NCBI RefSeq assembly: GCF_026151205.1
Contig: NC_087082.1
Span: 19,368,494-19,432,493, forward strand
Length of the DNA: 64,000 bases
Reading direction: 5' to 3'
Origin: Bolinopsis microptera
Taxonomy: Eukaryota; Ctenophora; Tentaculata; Lobata; Bolinopsidae
Position 1 is the first letter of the stretch. Each line of letters begins with the position of its first letter. Shown piece after piece: positions 10,101 to 17,746 of this stretch. Below the pieces are notes generated by a model that made no database searches, was not told the origin of the DNA, and saw only the letters and a program-made list of their open reading frames with translations. Position numbers and translations under genes: made by a program.

Positions 10101-13100
10101 TATAATCAGTACTGTGTGTTACACCTACATCCTCTTCTATCTTAGGTAATTGTGCTAGTCACGTGTTAAGTTGTTAGTCACGTGTTAAGTTGTTAGTCAC
10201 GTGTTAAGTTGTTAGTCACGTGTTAAGTTGTTAGTCACGTGTTACGTTGTTAGTCACGTGTTACATCCTCTTCTATCTTAGGTAATTGTGCTGGTTAGCG
10301 GATAGTATGGTGATTTAGTGGTGAAATATTTAATATAGTAATATATTATAGTGTTATTAATAAGTAAATAGTGGATGAATAATAAATATTATATCTTATT
10401 TCTGACGGGGGTACCACCTGAGATCGTTAGTTCTGACCGGAGAGTGAATTACCTTTGCTAATTTGTTACAGGGTACACTATAACTTGAAGCCTCAAGTGT
10501 TAAACAGAATGGCCATGAACAAGAAAACAGAAAAACCCAAGAATCCATCTGCATCGGGCGATCAGAGCAATTCCGAGAAACAGCCCGAAAATACCGATAT
10601 ATTTGGTTCGAACATGTAAGAATAACAGTGCTGTGCATGTTACTCTAAGTCTTTGCATGTTACTCTGAGTCTGTGCAGGTTACTCTGAGTCTGTGCAGGT
10701 TACTCTGAGTCTGTACATGTTACTCTGAGTCTGTGCATGTTACTCTGACTCTGTACAGGTTACTCTGAGTCTGTGCAGGTTACTCTGAGTCTGTGCATGT
10801 TACTCTGAGTCTGCACAGGTTACTCTGAGTCTGTGTATGTTACTCTGAGTCTGTGTATGTTACTCTGAGTCTGTGTAGGTTACTCTGAGTCTGTGCATGT
10901 TACTCTGAGTCTGTGCATGTTACTCTGAGTCTGTGCAGGTTACTCTGAGTCTGTGCATGTTACTCTAAGTCTGTGCATGTTCCTCTGAGTCTGTACAGGT
11001 TACTCTGAGTCTGTGCATGTTACTCTGAGTCTGTGCAGGTTACTCTGAGTCTGTGCATGTTACTCTGAGTCTGTGCATGTTACTCTGAGTCTGTACAGGT
11101 TACTCTGAGTCTGTACAGGTTATTCTGAGTATGTGCAGATTACTTTGAAACTGTGCATGTTACTCTGAGTCTGTGCATGTTACTCTGAGTCTGTGCATGT
11201 TACTCTGAGTCTGTACAGGTTACTCTGAGTCTGTGCATGTTACTCTGAGTCTGTGCATGTTACTCTGAGTCTGTGCAGGTTACTCTGAGTCTGTGCATGT
11301 TACTCTGAGTCTGTGCAGGTTACTCTGAGTCTGTGCATGTTACTCTGAGTCTGTGCAGGTTACTCTGAGTCTGTGCATGTTACTCTGAGTCTGTACATGT
11401 TACTCTGAGTCTGTACAGGTTACTCTGAGTCTGTGCATGTTACTCTGAGTCTGTGCAGGTTACTCTGAGTCTTTGCAGGTTACTCTGAGTCTGTGCAAAT
11501 TACTCTGAGTCTGTGTAGGTTATTCTGAGTCTGTGCAGGTTACTTTGAGTCTGTGCAATGGTCTCTAAACTATTAGCTCATTATATGCTCTCTTAGCTGC
11601 TTATAATGGAAGACTAAACTGATAAATTGACTGCTTTGCTGATAATATAGCTTTGTTGTAATTCCCTCCGCTCTTCGTGCTCTTTTGCTGCTGCATGATC
11701 TGCTTCCTGCCCTGATCGATTTTTTCCTTTTCATCCTTTTGAAAAAAGGCAATAGTGAAAGGTTATGAATGGATGTTTTTGCAGAAAAACGTGGATTTTG
11801 GAGAACGAGATAGGTGGGTTTAAATATGTCGTGTGTTCGTTCGTTACCATGCAACGAAAAAGTTGGGCGCGCGCGAGGATTGCTTGCGGAGATGTGATGT
11901 ATAGATAGCCTGTGATCTATGAATGCGCGGCGCGACTGTGTATATGATGCATGTAATGTATAATATTATTGACATACGTTGCATGCCACTTTTCGCGCGC
12001 GAAGCGCGCGCCGCCGAATTATCTCTGATATTGGGATACGAAACATGTATCAATAATATTACTATTAGGTAATACACCCAATTTGTACGTGGCACGTGTA
12101 GTGTATTGATGTGTACACGAGTATAGTTTACCTTTGCTGATAATTTCTTGAATTACAGATACAAGTTAAGTTCTACGGCAATTGAACTGAATTTCAAGTG
12201 TTTCCCGTATTTGATGCATAATTGATCAATATTATTATCATGAAGATTGAAGTGAGCTGATTGGAGCTTATAGTTATACTTAAATTTATAGTAAATGTGA
12301 AATGGAAATCTAGCGTCCGCCAAAACGAAACAACGGGCGCAATTCTTGTTTATGTGTGGCCCAGATGAATTCTTTCTGATTGTGAAGCTCTCGTGAAATC
12401 TTCTTCAATTAGTCTAGAAAACTAGAAAACTAATTTTTTTTTTCCTTCGATCTCTCCTCCATAACCAATCTAGTTTTACCTTTAAAAGTTTAAACAAACA
12501 AATACTCAGTTTAACAAACATGCTCACCCCTCAATTATCAGGTCAGAGCTGTTGAAGAGCCCAAAGAGACGGTCCAAAAACCTCAAGATAGTTTTACCTA
12601 TGATTCTTATCTCAGTGGCTTTCCTCCTCTGCTTCATGCCTACCGTTATCGTCGGTTGGTGCAATTGATAATCAAATTAATTGTAGTTGTATTTAATTAA
12701 TTGTTTAATAAACCTATCTAGTTATTCTACAGTAACATCATTCCCCGTTCATAGATTTCCTTCGCTTTTCTTCGTTGCTAATAATCTCTGTTTCCAGGTT
12801 TTGCTAATAATCTCTGTTTCCATAGCTACACTACTAGTTACCATAGTTACCTAGTGATATTTCCAGGTTTTGACATCACCATCAATCCTGGAACTGAGAA
12901 CGGACAACCAAGACTGAAGATGATCGAATACTTTATCATTCACCTTTTATTATTGGGTACGTACTACGTATAGTACATTTAGTTTTTTAAGTATACTGTT
13001 CGATTTCCAAGCCTTTCAAAGGATCTTTGCCTAAGTGGTTATAATCATGTTTGGAATAACTTATGGACCTGTTTGACCTTTTAAAATGTGTAATATAAAC

Positions 13101-14323
13101 TAAAGTGAATTTCAGTGTTCACCTGCGCGAGCCCACTGCTTTTGACTCTGTTTTGTAGACGTTTTAGGGCTGGCTTAGCTGAAATTTTGTACGAGTGAGT
13201 CCAAGCGATGTTATGAACTGAGGGGAAATCTTTTCTCGTGTGCCACATGTATTCTTGAGGGGGATTTAGCAGTCTTTTTGGGGATTTCTCTTTATTGTTT
13301 CACAACGGTCCAATGTTCAGGGCTTTCATGAACTCACGACATTCACTGGAAAGAAATGTATTTTGCTATCAGATCGATATTATTTTTTATAACATGTACG
13401 TAGTCAGTAGCTTGCTTACGTCTCAGTCCTTCGAGCTCATGTTTACGCGCCAAATAATTATTATTAATAATTATTATCAATAAACTCTGAAACTACTCAT
13501 TAACTTATTAGTTATTCATTGACTTATTCATTACTCAACACTATTCAGTTAATAACTCATTAAAATATTCACAAACTTACAATTTATTATCACCACATCT
13601 CTCCCAGGTAACAGTGCAATGAATCCGCTCATTTTCACCATGTGCAGCACTAAGTTCCGAGCCAGTGGTATCCTGGTCGTCAAGCTGCTGTTTGACCAGC
13701 TGGTGTTGATACTGTTCTACGCGGTTTACGTCATCTACTACGCTGTTGTTACCTTCTTCAAGGCCATCTGGAACTACTTAACAGATCTGGCCACTTCTCT
13801 GGGTTCCTGCAATGCCCGGTGTATTAAGTCAGTTGGAAAGTACGATTCTCTGAACGATGTAGTGATTAAAGTTACCCTGACAAACAGTAACGAGATGAAT
13901 GGAGGAGAAAAAGTTAGAGGAGGAGAAAAAGTTAGAGGAGGAGAGAAAGTTAGAGGGAAGAACAATAATAAGGAGGAGGATTGTTGTGAAGGCGACTTGT
14001 GGGGAGTCAACCCAGGTTGTCATGGCGATCGTCAGGGTTGCCATGGTGACCGCCAGGGTTGTCATGGTGACCGCCAGGGTTGTCATGGTGACCGTCAGGG
14101 TTGTCATGGTGACCGTCAGGGTTGTCATGGTGACCGCCAGGGTTGTCATGGTGACCGCCAGGGTTGTCATAGTGACCGCCATGGCCAGGGTGGTTGTAGT
14201 GGAAAGCTACATGGTCCTAGACAAACTCATATGCGGTCTCCTAGTGACACTGATAATTATAAAGAAAGTCAGAATAAAAATATAATTACTCCCGATAACA
14301 GGACTTCAGAAACTATGTTATAA
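7002..14323 (+). CDS. Class A (rhodopsin-like) GPCR gene, multi-exon, TM3-TM4 exon not found
   Basis: A seven-transmembrane receptor reconstructed from exons at 7002-7166, 7292-7473, 9983-10145, 10472-10615, 12542-12654, 12867-12956 and 13608-14323. Exon phases match across every junction except the gap between TM2 and TM5. TM1 has the GN motif and TM2 has LNIAIANL, where the usual Asp 2.50 is Asn. TM5 has the LPGP proline, TM6 has CFMP (the CWxP position), and TM7 has NPLIF in place of NPxxY. An exon carrying TM3, the DRY region and TM4 should lie in 8536-9982, but none is visible. The ligand cannot be assigned. The family call rests on these motifs, not on a search. The gene could be broken, mis-assembled in the intron, or simply have lost an exon here. 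Confidence 0.8.
7292..7473 (+). CDS. GPCR exon 2: TM1 and TM2
   Basis: The acceptor TTGTCTCCTGCAG precedes VATLLLSVLGLIGN, which is TM1 with N1.50. RRRWRFANS (intracellular loop 1) and the TM2 segment LNIAIANLFICAFTLPLM follow. The donor is taken at GATAGA|GTGAGT, leaving phase 2. Without splicing the frame stops at TGA right at this donor. The 3' part of the exon is the seed of the 97-bp array that follows. Confidence 0.8.
7394..8535 (+). repeat. 97-bp tandem array of the TM2 exon end plus splice donor (12 copies)
   Basis: The segment starting GTCCTCAACATTGCTATAGC recurs at 7394, 7491, 7588 and so on at exactly 97-bp steps to 8461. Each copy carries the TM2-coding stretch, the exon end and the GTGAGT donor with a short piece of intron. 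The copies are almost identical. The last (8461-8535) differs: it has CCTGCCCCTC and ends CTCTTTCAG|GTAATAA, a different donor. I infer that the last copy retains the ancestral exon border and that the others arose by unequal exchange or slippage. Confidence 0.9.
8536..9982 (+). other. GPCR intron; expected TM3-TM4 exon absent
   Basis: AT-rich intronic sequence containing microsatellite-like AT runs near 8818-8900 and a pair of X-box palindromes (9114-9155). I scanned for a conserved TM3 cysteine, a DRY-type motif and a TM4 tryptophan in an open frame and found none. If the array above is a duplication artefact, the missing exon may have been lost in the same event or in assembly. Confidence 0.55.
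9114..9155. promoter_or_regulatory. Paired RFX X-box palindromes
   Basis: GTTACCATGGTAAC (9114-9127) is a perfect 14-bp palindrome and fits the RFX/DAF-19 X-box consensus RYYNYY-AT-RRNRAC. GTTGCCATGGTAAC (9142-9155) fits it too. Half-sites (CATAGTTACC) flank both. RFX factors control ciliary genes in animals. Location in a receptor intron makes an enhancer possible, but this is inference from motif only. Confidence 0.45.
9983..10145 (+). CDS. GPCR exon: extracellular loop 2 end and TM5
   Basis: The acceptor CCGTATCCAG precedes GWNSYIYSPVTFTC, typical of extracellular loop 2 with its conserved Cys. TM5 follows as YYFLVYLTVVLPGPLIIS, containing the TM5 proline. The exon ends CTATCTTAG|GTAATT. 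It needs one base from the upstream exon and passes two bases downstream. Exon 2 supplies two bases (or zero from the last array copy), so it cannot join in frame. Confidence 0.8.
10146..10290 (+). repeat. 19-bp intronic repeat with E-box, then duplicated exon end and donor
   Basis: Six copies of a 19-bp unit GTTAGTCACGTGTTAAGTT give CACGTG at 10160, 10179, 10198, 10217, 10236 and 10255. They are followed by a second copy of the exon end TACATCCTCTTCTATCTTAG and its GTAATTGTGCT donor (about 10262-10290). The duplication of a coding exon end with its donor repeats, on a small scale, what the 97-bp array shows upstream. Confidence 0.85.
10472..10615 (+). CDS. GPCR exon: intracellular loop 3
   Basis: After the acceptor TTTGTTACAG, one base completes an Arg codon and the frame reads VHYNLKPQVLNRMAMNKKTE, then a basic, Ser/Asn-rich segment. 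It ends with AACAT|GTAAGA. Composition and position fit intracellular loop 3, where G proteins couple. Phases on both sides agree with the neighbouring exons. Confidence 0.7.
10633..11558 (+). repeat. 20-bp intronic minisatellite (about 46 copies)
   Basis: Tandem copies of TCTGTGCATGTTACTCTGAG with CAGGT/CATGT, GTACA/GTGCA/GTGTA and a few other substitutions. Many copies contain CAG|GTTACT, which resembles a weak splice donor. The array lies inside the intron between the loop 3 and TM6 exons. Confidence 0.95.
11719..12350 (+). mobile_element. Dispersed repeat, copy A (intronic)
   Basis: This segment matches, in reverse orientation, the sequence at 23951-24390 over several long blocks. Shared blocks include GCAGAAAAACGTGGATTTTG, CGCGAGGATTGCTTGCGG and AAATGGAAATCTAGCGTCCG. 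The shared boundary is at CAATTCTTGTT (about 12350). It contains a GAA-loop hairpin CGCGCGC-GAA-GCGCGCG (11994-12010) and an X-box-like GTTACCATGCAAC (near 11845). No coding capacity is seen, so it is probably a non-autonomous transposon. Copy A is longer than copy B. Confidence 0.7.
12351..12541 (+). other. GPCR intron end
   Basis: Non-repetitive AT-rich intron sequence ending in a pyrimidine-containing acceptor CCCTCAATTATCAG. No other feature seen. Confidence 0.6.
12542..12654 (+). CDS. GPCR exon: TM6
   Basis: The exon reads SELLKSPKRRSKNLKIVLPM and continues through ILISVAFLLCFMPTVIV. It is a basic cytoplasmic entry into TM6 with CFMP at the CWxP position. It ends GTCG|GTTGGT and passes one base to the next exon. 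Confidence 0.8.
12775..12866 (+). repeat. Duplicated intron segment creating a second in-frame acceptor
   Basis: GCTAATAATCTCTGTTTCCA is present twice (12778 and 12803 regions). TTTCCAG|GTTTT occurs at 12791-12800 and at the main acceptor 12860-12870. The two acceptors are 69 nt apart and the interval is open in the receptor frame, so use of the first would add 23 residues to extracellular loop 3. Confidence 0.6.
12867..12956 (+). CDS. GPCR exon: extracellular loop 3 and first part of TM7
   Basis: It reads FDITINPGTENGQPRLKMIE, then YFIIHLLLL, with phases 1 in and 1 out. The loop carries no cysteines. The donor is TTGG|GTACGT. The TM7 helix is interrupted by the next intron, so the helix spans two exons. 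Confidence 0.75.
13608..14323 (+). CDS. GPCR last exon: NPLIF motif and repetitive cytoplasmic tail
   Basis: After the acceptor CATCTCTCCCAG the frame reads GNSAMNPLIFTMCSTKFR, which is the TM7 end with NPLIF for NPxxY and the start of helix 8. A strongly hydrophobic stretch follows (LVLILFYAVYVIYYAVVTFF), then a hydrophilic tail with three GGEKVR repeats (about 13901-13960). Eight 21-bp repeats encoding GCHGDRQ (14015-14182, the last GCHSDRH) come next, and the gene ends at TAA 14321-14323. The repeats supply regular Cys and His, so metal binding is conceivable but unproven. An antisense ORF over the repeats is a shadow. Confidence 0.8.
14015..14182 (+). repeat. 21-bp coding minisatellite, 8 copies (GCHGDRQ)
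   Basis: Eight in-frame copies, most of the form GGTTGTCATGGTGACCGYCA. Synonymous third-base changes (CGT/CGC, GGC/GGT) show that the protein repeat is kept while DNA drifts slightly. Most copies contain GTTGTCATGGTGAC or GTTGCCATGGTGAC, which satisfy the degenerate X-box pattern. Confidence 0.95.
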
Positions 14324-15325
14324 CTAATCATCATTACAATTGTAATATAATGATAATAATTTGATTTGCTTTTTATTGCCAGATGTTTATTGGCATGTTT
14401 CTCGACACGATGGTGACCCCGAAAACATAAATTGATAGGGCCGCGTTGCGGAACAATGGACAAGCTTTATATTCAATCGTGATGATAGTTACACAAGTGA
14501 GACATGTGTTCTTTTCTCCCATTTTGGCCTTGATATAGGTTTATTGATACATATTTGGGGTCATTTCTTCAACTGATGGGGAAGTATAAAACTTGTATGA
14601 CTATCTACCTGTTTAAATATATATCGCACCAAACAGAATGATTTTTAGACAATATTGAACGAAATTATGTGTGCTGGTTGATGATGTTGATAAAAAATAT
14701 ACGTGCTCATAAGCGACTATTGCTGACGGTAGTAAACAGAAAAAGTTGTTGCAGTGTTAATGTGTGAATTTAGGAAATTTTATTTTATGTTGTTAGGTAT
14801 TTGAATAAGTTGAAAAACCAAGAATTTATCCTGTGATACGTGGAATTTATCTATAACTATAAGTAAAAGAGAAAGAAACACCGTTGTATAACTATACGTA
14901 TACAGATACTGTCGTTGAAATGCCATGGCAAGTTATTATTCGTGGCAAGTATTTATTCTCAATAATTATTATAAATAATTGTCATTCGTACTTGGCTGTG
15001 CTGAAAATGAAATTATAGTGGAAGCTATACTTAGGTTTTAAAAAATATTTATATTTTTGTTTACTTTTATTTGCTTTTAATTTAGTGTTTGATGTCATTA
15101 ATATTAGTATTACTTTGTTCGTCAGACCAACCCATCATCCCATCGAAAGTGCAGGACGGTGGAGGGGGTGCATGCGACGCCGTACAGGCAGAACAACACT
15201 TTGCTTGCCTAGCATGCTAGTCTATTGCTTGCTTCTCTACTGAAAATGAGGCAAAAGATGTTGTTTTGAGCTGTAACATGATGTCTGATAATTGGATAGG
15301 CTCAAACCCTACCGGCTGTGGTCTA
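14324..15325. other. 3' flank of GPCR, no further gene seen
   Basis: AT-rich sequence including the presumed 3' UTR. No canonical AATAAA is evident close to the stop. A GC-richer patch near 15130-15215 has no recognised ORF or RNA. The region ends at the left inverted repeat of the retroelement. Confidence 0.5.
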
Positions 15326-15352
15326 CAGTGGGGTGACATATGTTTTCGTCAC
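15326..15352 (+). repeat. Left 27-bp terminal inverted repeat
   Basis: Begins CAGTGGGGTGACATATG and ends TTTTCGTCAC, preceded by TA. It pairs perfectly with 21567-21593. Confidence 0.95.
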
Positions 15353-15688
15353 TTCTGAATGCGCGCATTTTAGCGCGCGAGTTTGCGTGCACGTCACGTG
15401 ATATTGTTAGCAGTGAGTGTAATCACGAGTCTGGAGAATTTGTCTAGTACAAGGCCCAGACCCTTTGGCGTATCTGTAGTAAATTTTGTGGCGATGTAAT
15501 ATCTATGACACCACTAATAATTGAGGAATAGGGAAGTGTTCACAATATCCAACTTAACATGGTAAACTTATGCTATCTCTGGCTGAAGATTAACAACTCT
15601 AACAGTATTTATTTTAATCAACTGAGAAACATTTGGTCTTGTTACCTCATCAATACCTAACGCTGTTTGTATTGTCATTATCAGAACC

Positions 15689-15746
15689 AACTTTATCGTG
15701 AATCTCTAACTTATCGTGAATCTCCAACTTTATCGTGAATCTCTAA
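15689..15746 (+). repeat. 19-bp direct repeats at the 5' edge of ORF1
   Basis: About three copies of CTTTATCGTGAATCTCTAA-like sequence. One copy provides the GTG at 15716 that opens the long frame. The first in-frame ATG is at 15794, which I prefer as the eukaryotic start. Confidence 0.75.
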
Positions 15747-15793
15747 GTGCCGGACTCTGTAAATCTACAAACAAAACGCTACGAAAACCATAC

Positions 15794-17230
15794 ATGACAG
15801 CAAAGCTTAATCTAGACTCTAGATACTATGATCATCTTATCAGAAATCCAACTGATAAGCAGACTATACACGGTAATCTAACCTCCGATTTTTGCATGCT
15901 GCTGGAAAAAGCCGAACAGACGCTTGACGAATACAAGGAGGTGATAAGGAGCTCTAGTTCTCTCGTCGCTAGGAACTCTACTCCCAACACTACTTCGGAT
16001 CCCTCAACCTTCGTCACAGGTTCGCCAGCCGGACACGAGGAAGTACTAGAAGCTACTCCGGTAAGAAGTTTGCGATCAAAGTTTGAGTTTGAAACGCATA
16101 ATGTTTGTGATGGACTGGACTTTCAACGCATAGGATCACGTGACGTCTCTTACTTCGGCTCCAGTAAATACAGTTACGGCAGTATTACCCATCGCGCTAA
16201 GGCCTACCCACCATCTGATCACGCTGTAAATAAAATACTAGACTGTATAGCTGACGAACTAGACGATCCCACCTTCAATAGGGATAACGTTACTTGCATG
16301 GTCACTAGATACCAGACAGGCTCAGACTCTATCCCGTTTCACTCTGATAATGAAACAGGCTTAACGGGTGAAATCATCACTGCCAGCTTTGGGGCCACTC
16401 GCACCTTAACTTTCCGTAACATAGTCACTGATGAGCGACGTGAACACGAACTAAGGAATGGCACAGTGTATGCAATGACCACAGAGTCTCAGTTTTTCTG
16501 GGAGCATGCGATACACCCCGAACCTGGCGTCACCTCGTGTCGTGTGTCAGTGACCTTTAGACGCATAGACAAGCCCATGCGCAGGCACATTCCTAAAATC
16601 CATGAACCGTCAATAGCACCATCCGACCCCCTGAGACCCTCCAAACAGACTGTCCTATACCTTACTGACTCCATGATACGTAACACCCCATCATCTTTCC
16701 CCTCTAACTTTCGTGTCATAAAGCGTGACATGTATCAACTCACGGACTTAAAGAAGTTTGAAAATTTTTTTGAAAACTGCGATTATGTGATTATATCTTC
16801 CGGTATTAATGATTTGTCGAGATATGACCATAGAAGCTATACACTTTCCCGTGAAATTAGGGACAACTTTAACTACTTGTTTGCTAGATACCCAAAAACA
16901 GTGTTTGTTTTCAACTCCCTTCTTAGAACGAGATTTGCATGGTTAAATAAGGAGGTTGATTTGTTTAACCGCTGCATGTTTGACTTTAGTCTGATCGAAA
17001 ATCGTAACTTTTGGTTTTTCGACTCCCACCATATTTGTAGTGTGATATTTAACAAAGGGTTTGAGATTTTAGATAGATCTGGAAATGGGATTCACATTAC
17101 TCAGCTGCCCAAGAGTGAGATAGCTAACTGTCTGGTGACCGGTGTTCAAAAACTCTCTATGCGAAGCGAGAAAGTTCGAAAGCACTGGCCATTAAGGCGG
17201 GAGTTTGTCTCGCTCTTGCCTGGTAACTAA
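15794..17230 (+). CDS. Retroelement ORF1: AlkB-like 2OG-Fe(II) dioxygenase fused to SGNH esterase
   Basis: 478 codons from the first ATG; the frame is open back to about 15716. Residues about 105-258 have an AlkB-family core: the NVTCMVTRYQTGSDSIPFH strand, the iron-binding H183-x-D185, the strand SFGATRTLTFRN, the third iron ligand H238 (FWEHAIHP), and the 2-oxoglutarate-binding R250 and R256 in CRVSVTFRR. The canonical RxNxTFR has Ser for Asn. Residues about 285-460 form an SGNH/GDSL-type domain: TDS with nucleophile Ser293, G337-I-N339-D340, and NGIH with His434. The usual Asp three residues before that His is Asn431. Esterase domains are known in ORF1 of CR1-type LINEs, whereas an AlkB domain is unexpected. 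AlkB enzymes demethylate alkylated DNA or RNA, so protection or repair of element RNA or cDNA is plausible. Confidence 0.85.
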   Translation: MTAKLNLDSRYYDHLIRNPTDKQTIHGNLTSDFCMLLEKAEQTLDEYKEVIRSSSSLVARNSTPNTTSDPSTFVTGSPAGHEEVLEATPVRSLRSKFEFETHNVCDGLDFQRIGSRDVSYFGSSKYSYGSITHRAKAYPPSDHAVNKILDCIADELDDPTFNRDNVTCMVTRYQTGSDSIPFHSDNETGLTGEIITASFGATRTLTFRNIVTDERREHELRNGTVYAMTTESQFFWEHAIHPEPGVTSCRVSVTFRRIDKPMRRHIPKIHEPSIAPSDPLRPSKQTVLYLTDSMIRNTPSSFPSNFRVIKRDMYQLTDLKKFENFFENCDYVIISSGINDLSRYDHRSYTLSREIRDNFNYLFARYPKTVFVFNSLLRTRFAWLNKEVDLFNRCMFDFSLIENRNFWFFDSHHICSVIFNKGFEILDRSGNGIHITQLPKSEIANCLVTGVQKLSMRSEKVRKHWPLRREFVSLLPGN

Positions 17231-17746
17231 CGGTTAAATACAAACTCACAAAGCCGTACCCCAGCCTACTACTTATACTTGCCGCGCCAAAATTTTCGCA
17301 AAATTTTTACAAAATCTTTAAGGGATTATAGCTTACATCTTATGGTTATAATGAAAACCCTCGCATAAAAATATATAGTCATGCCCGTGCTCTTATCAGC
17401 TTATCGTAAGTTACTAGAATTGTTGCCCGAGTTTTTTAAACACTTTAGAATAGTTCTGAAATCAGTACCGCTATCGTAATATTGTAATATTGTAGACTAC
17501 GTTACGATTCTATCTACACACAGAGCTGTATAGTTCTTGATAGGTAGGTCTAACAAGTTTTCTTTTTCTTCTTTACGCTTTCTCAGCACACAGTTTATTC
17601 CTCATTCATTCACACGCACACACATTAGCATTTTATACATATTCTTAGACTGTACAAGCTATTCTATACACCATACTATACACTCTTATCTATTTAATAT
17701 CTTACTTAATTATTCACAGATATCTGGTATTTACACATCTTGAACA
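17231..17746 (+). other. Gap between retroelement ORF1 and ORF2
   Basis: 516 bp of AT-rich sequence with multiple stops in all frames. A 68-codon ORF (17537-17743) ends just before ORF2 but has no recognised domain. How ORF2 is translated (reinitiation, internal entry or a separate transcript) is not evident. Confidence 0.6.

Noticed and set aside
11573-12095. Minus-strand ORFs of 93 and 83 codons
   Set aside because: They lie inside dispersed repeat copy A and are not conserved as frames in copy B.
13829-14182. Antisense ORF rich in MTT repeats over the GPCR tail
   Set aside because: A shadow of the 21-bp coding minisatellite. The sense frame continues a receptor with matched splice phases.
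13899-14285. Alternative-frame ORF over the same repeats
   Set aside because: Also a repeat shadow; 21-bp units keep all frames open.
15130-15215. GC-richer patch considered as an RNA gene
   Set aside because: No tRNA cloverleaf, box motifs or snRNA-like structure could be recognised by eye.
15716-15793. GTG at 15716 as start of retroelement ORF1
   Set aside because: GTG starts are not normal in animal nuclear genes and the segment is made of direct repeats. The ATG at 15794 keeps all recognised domains.
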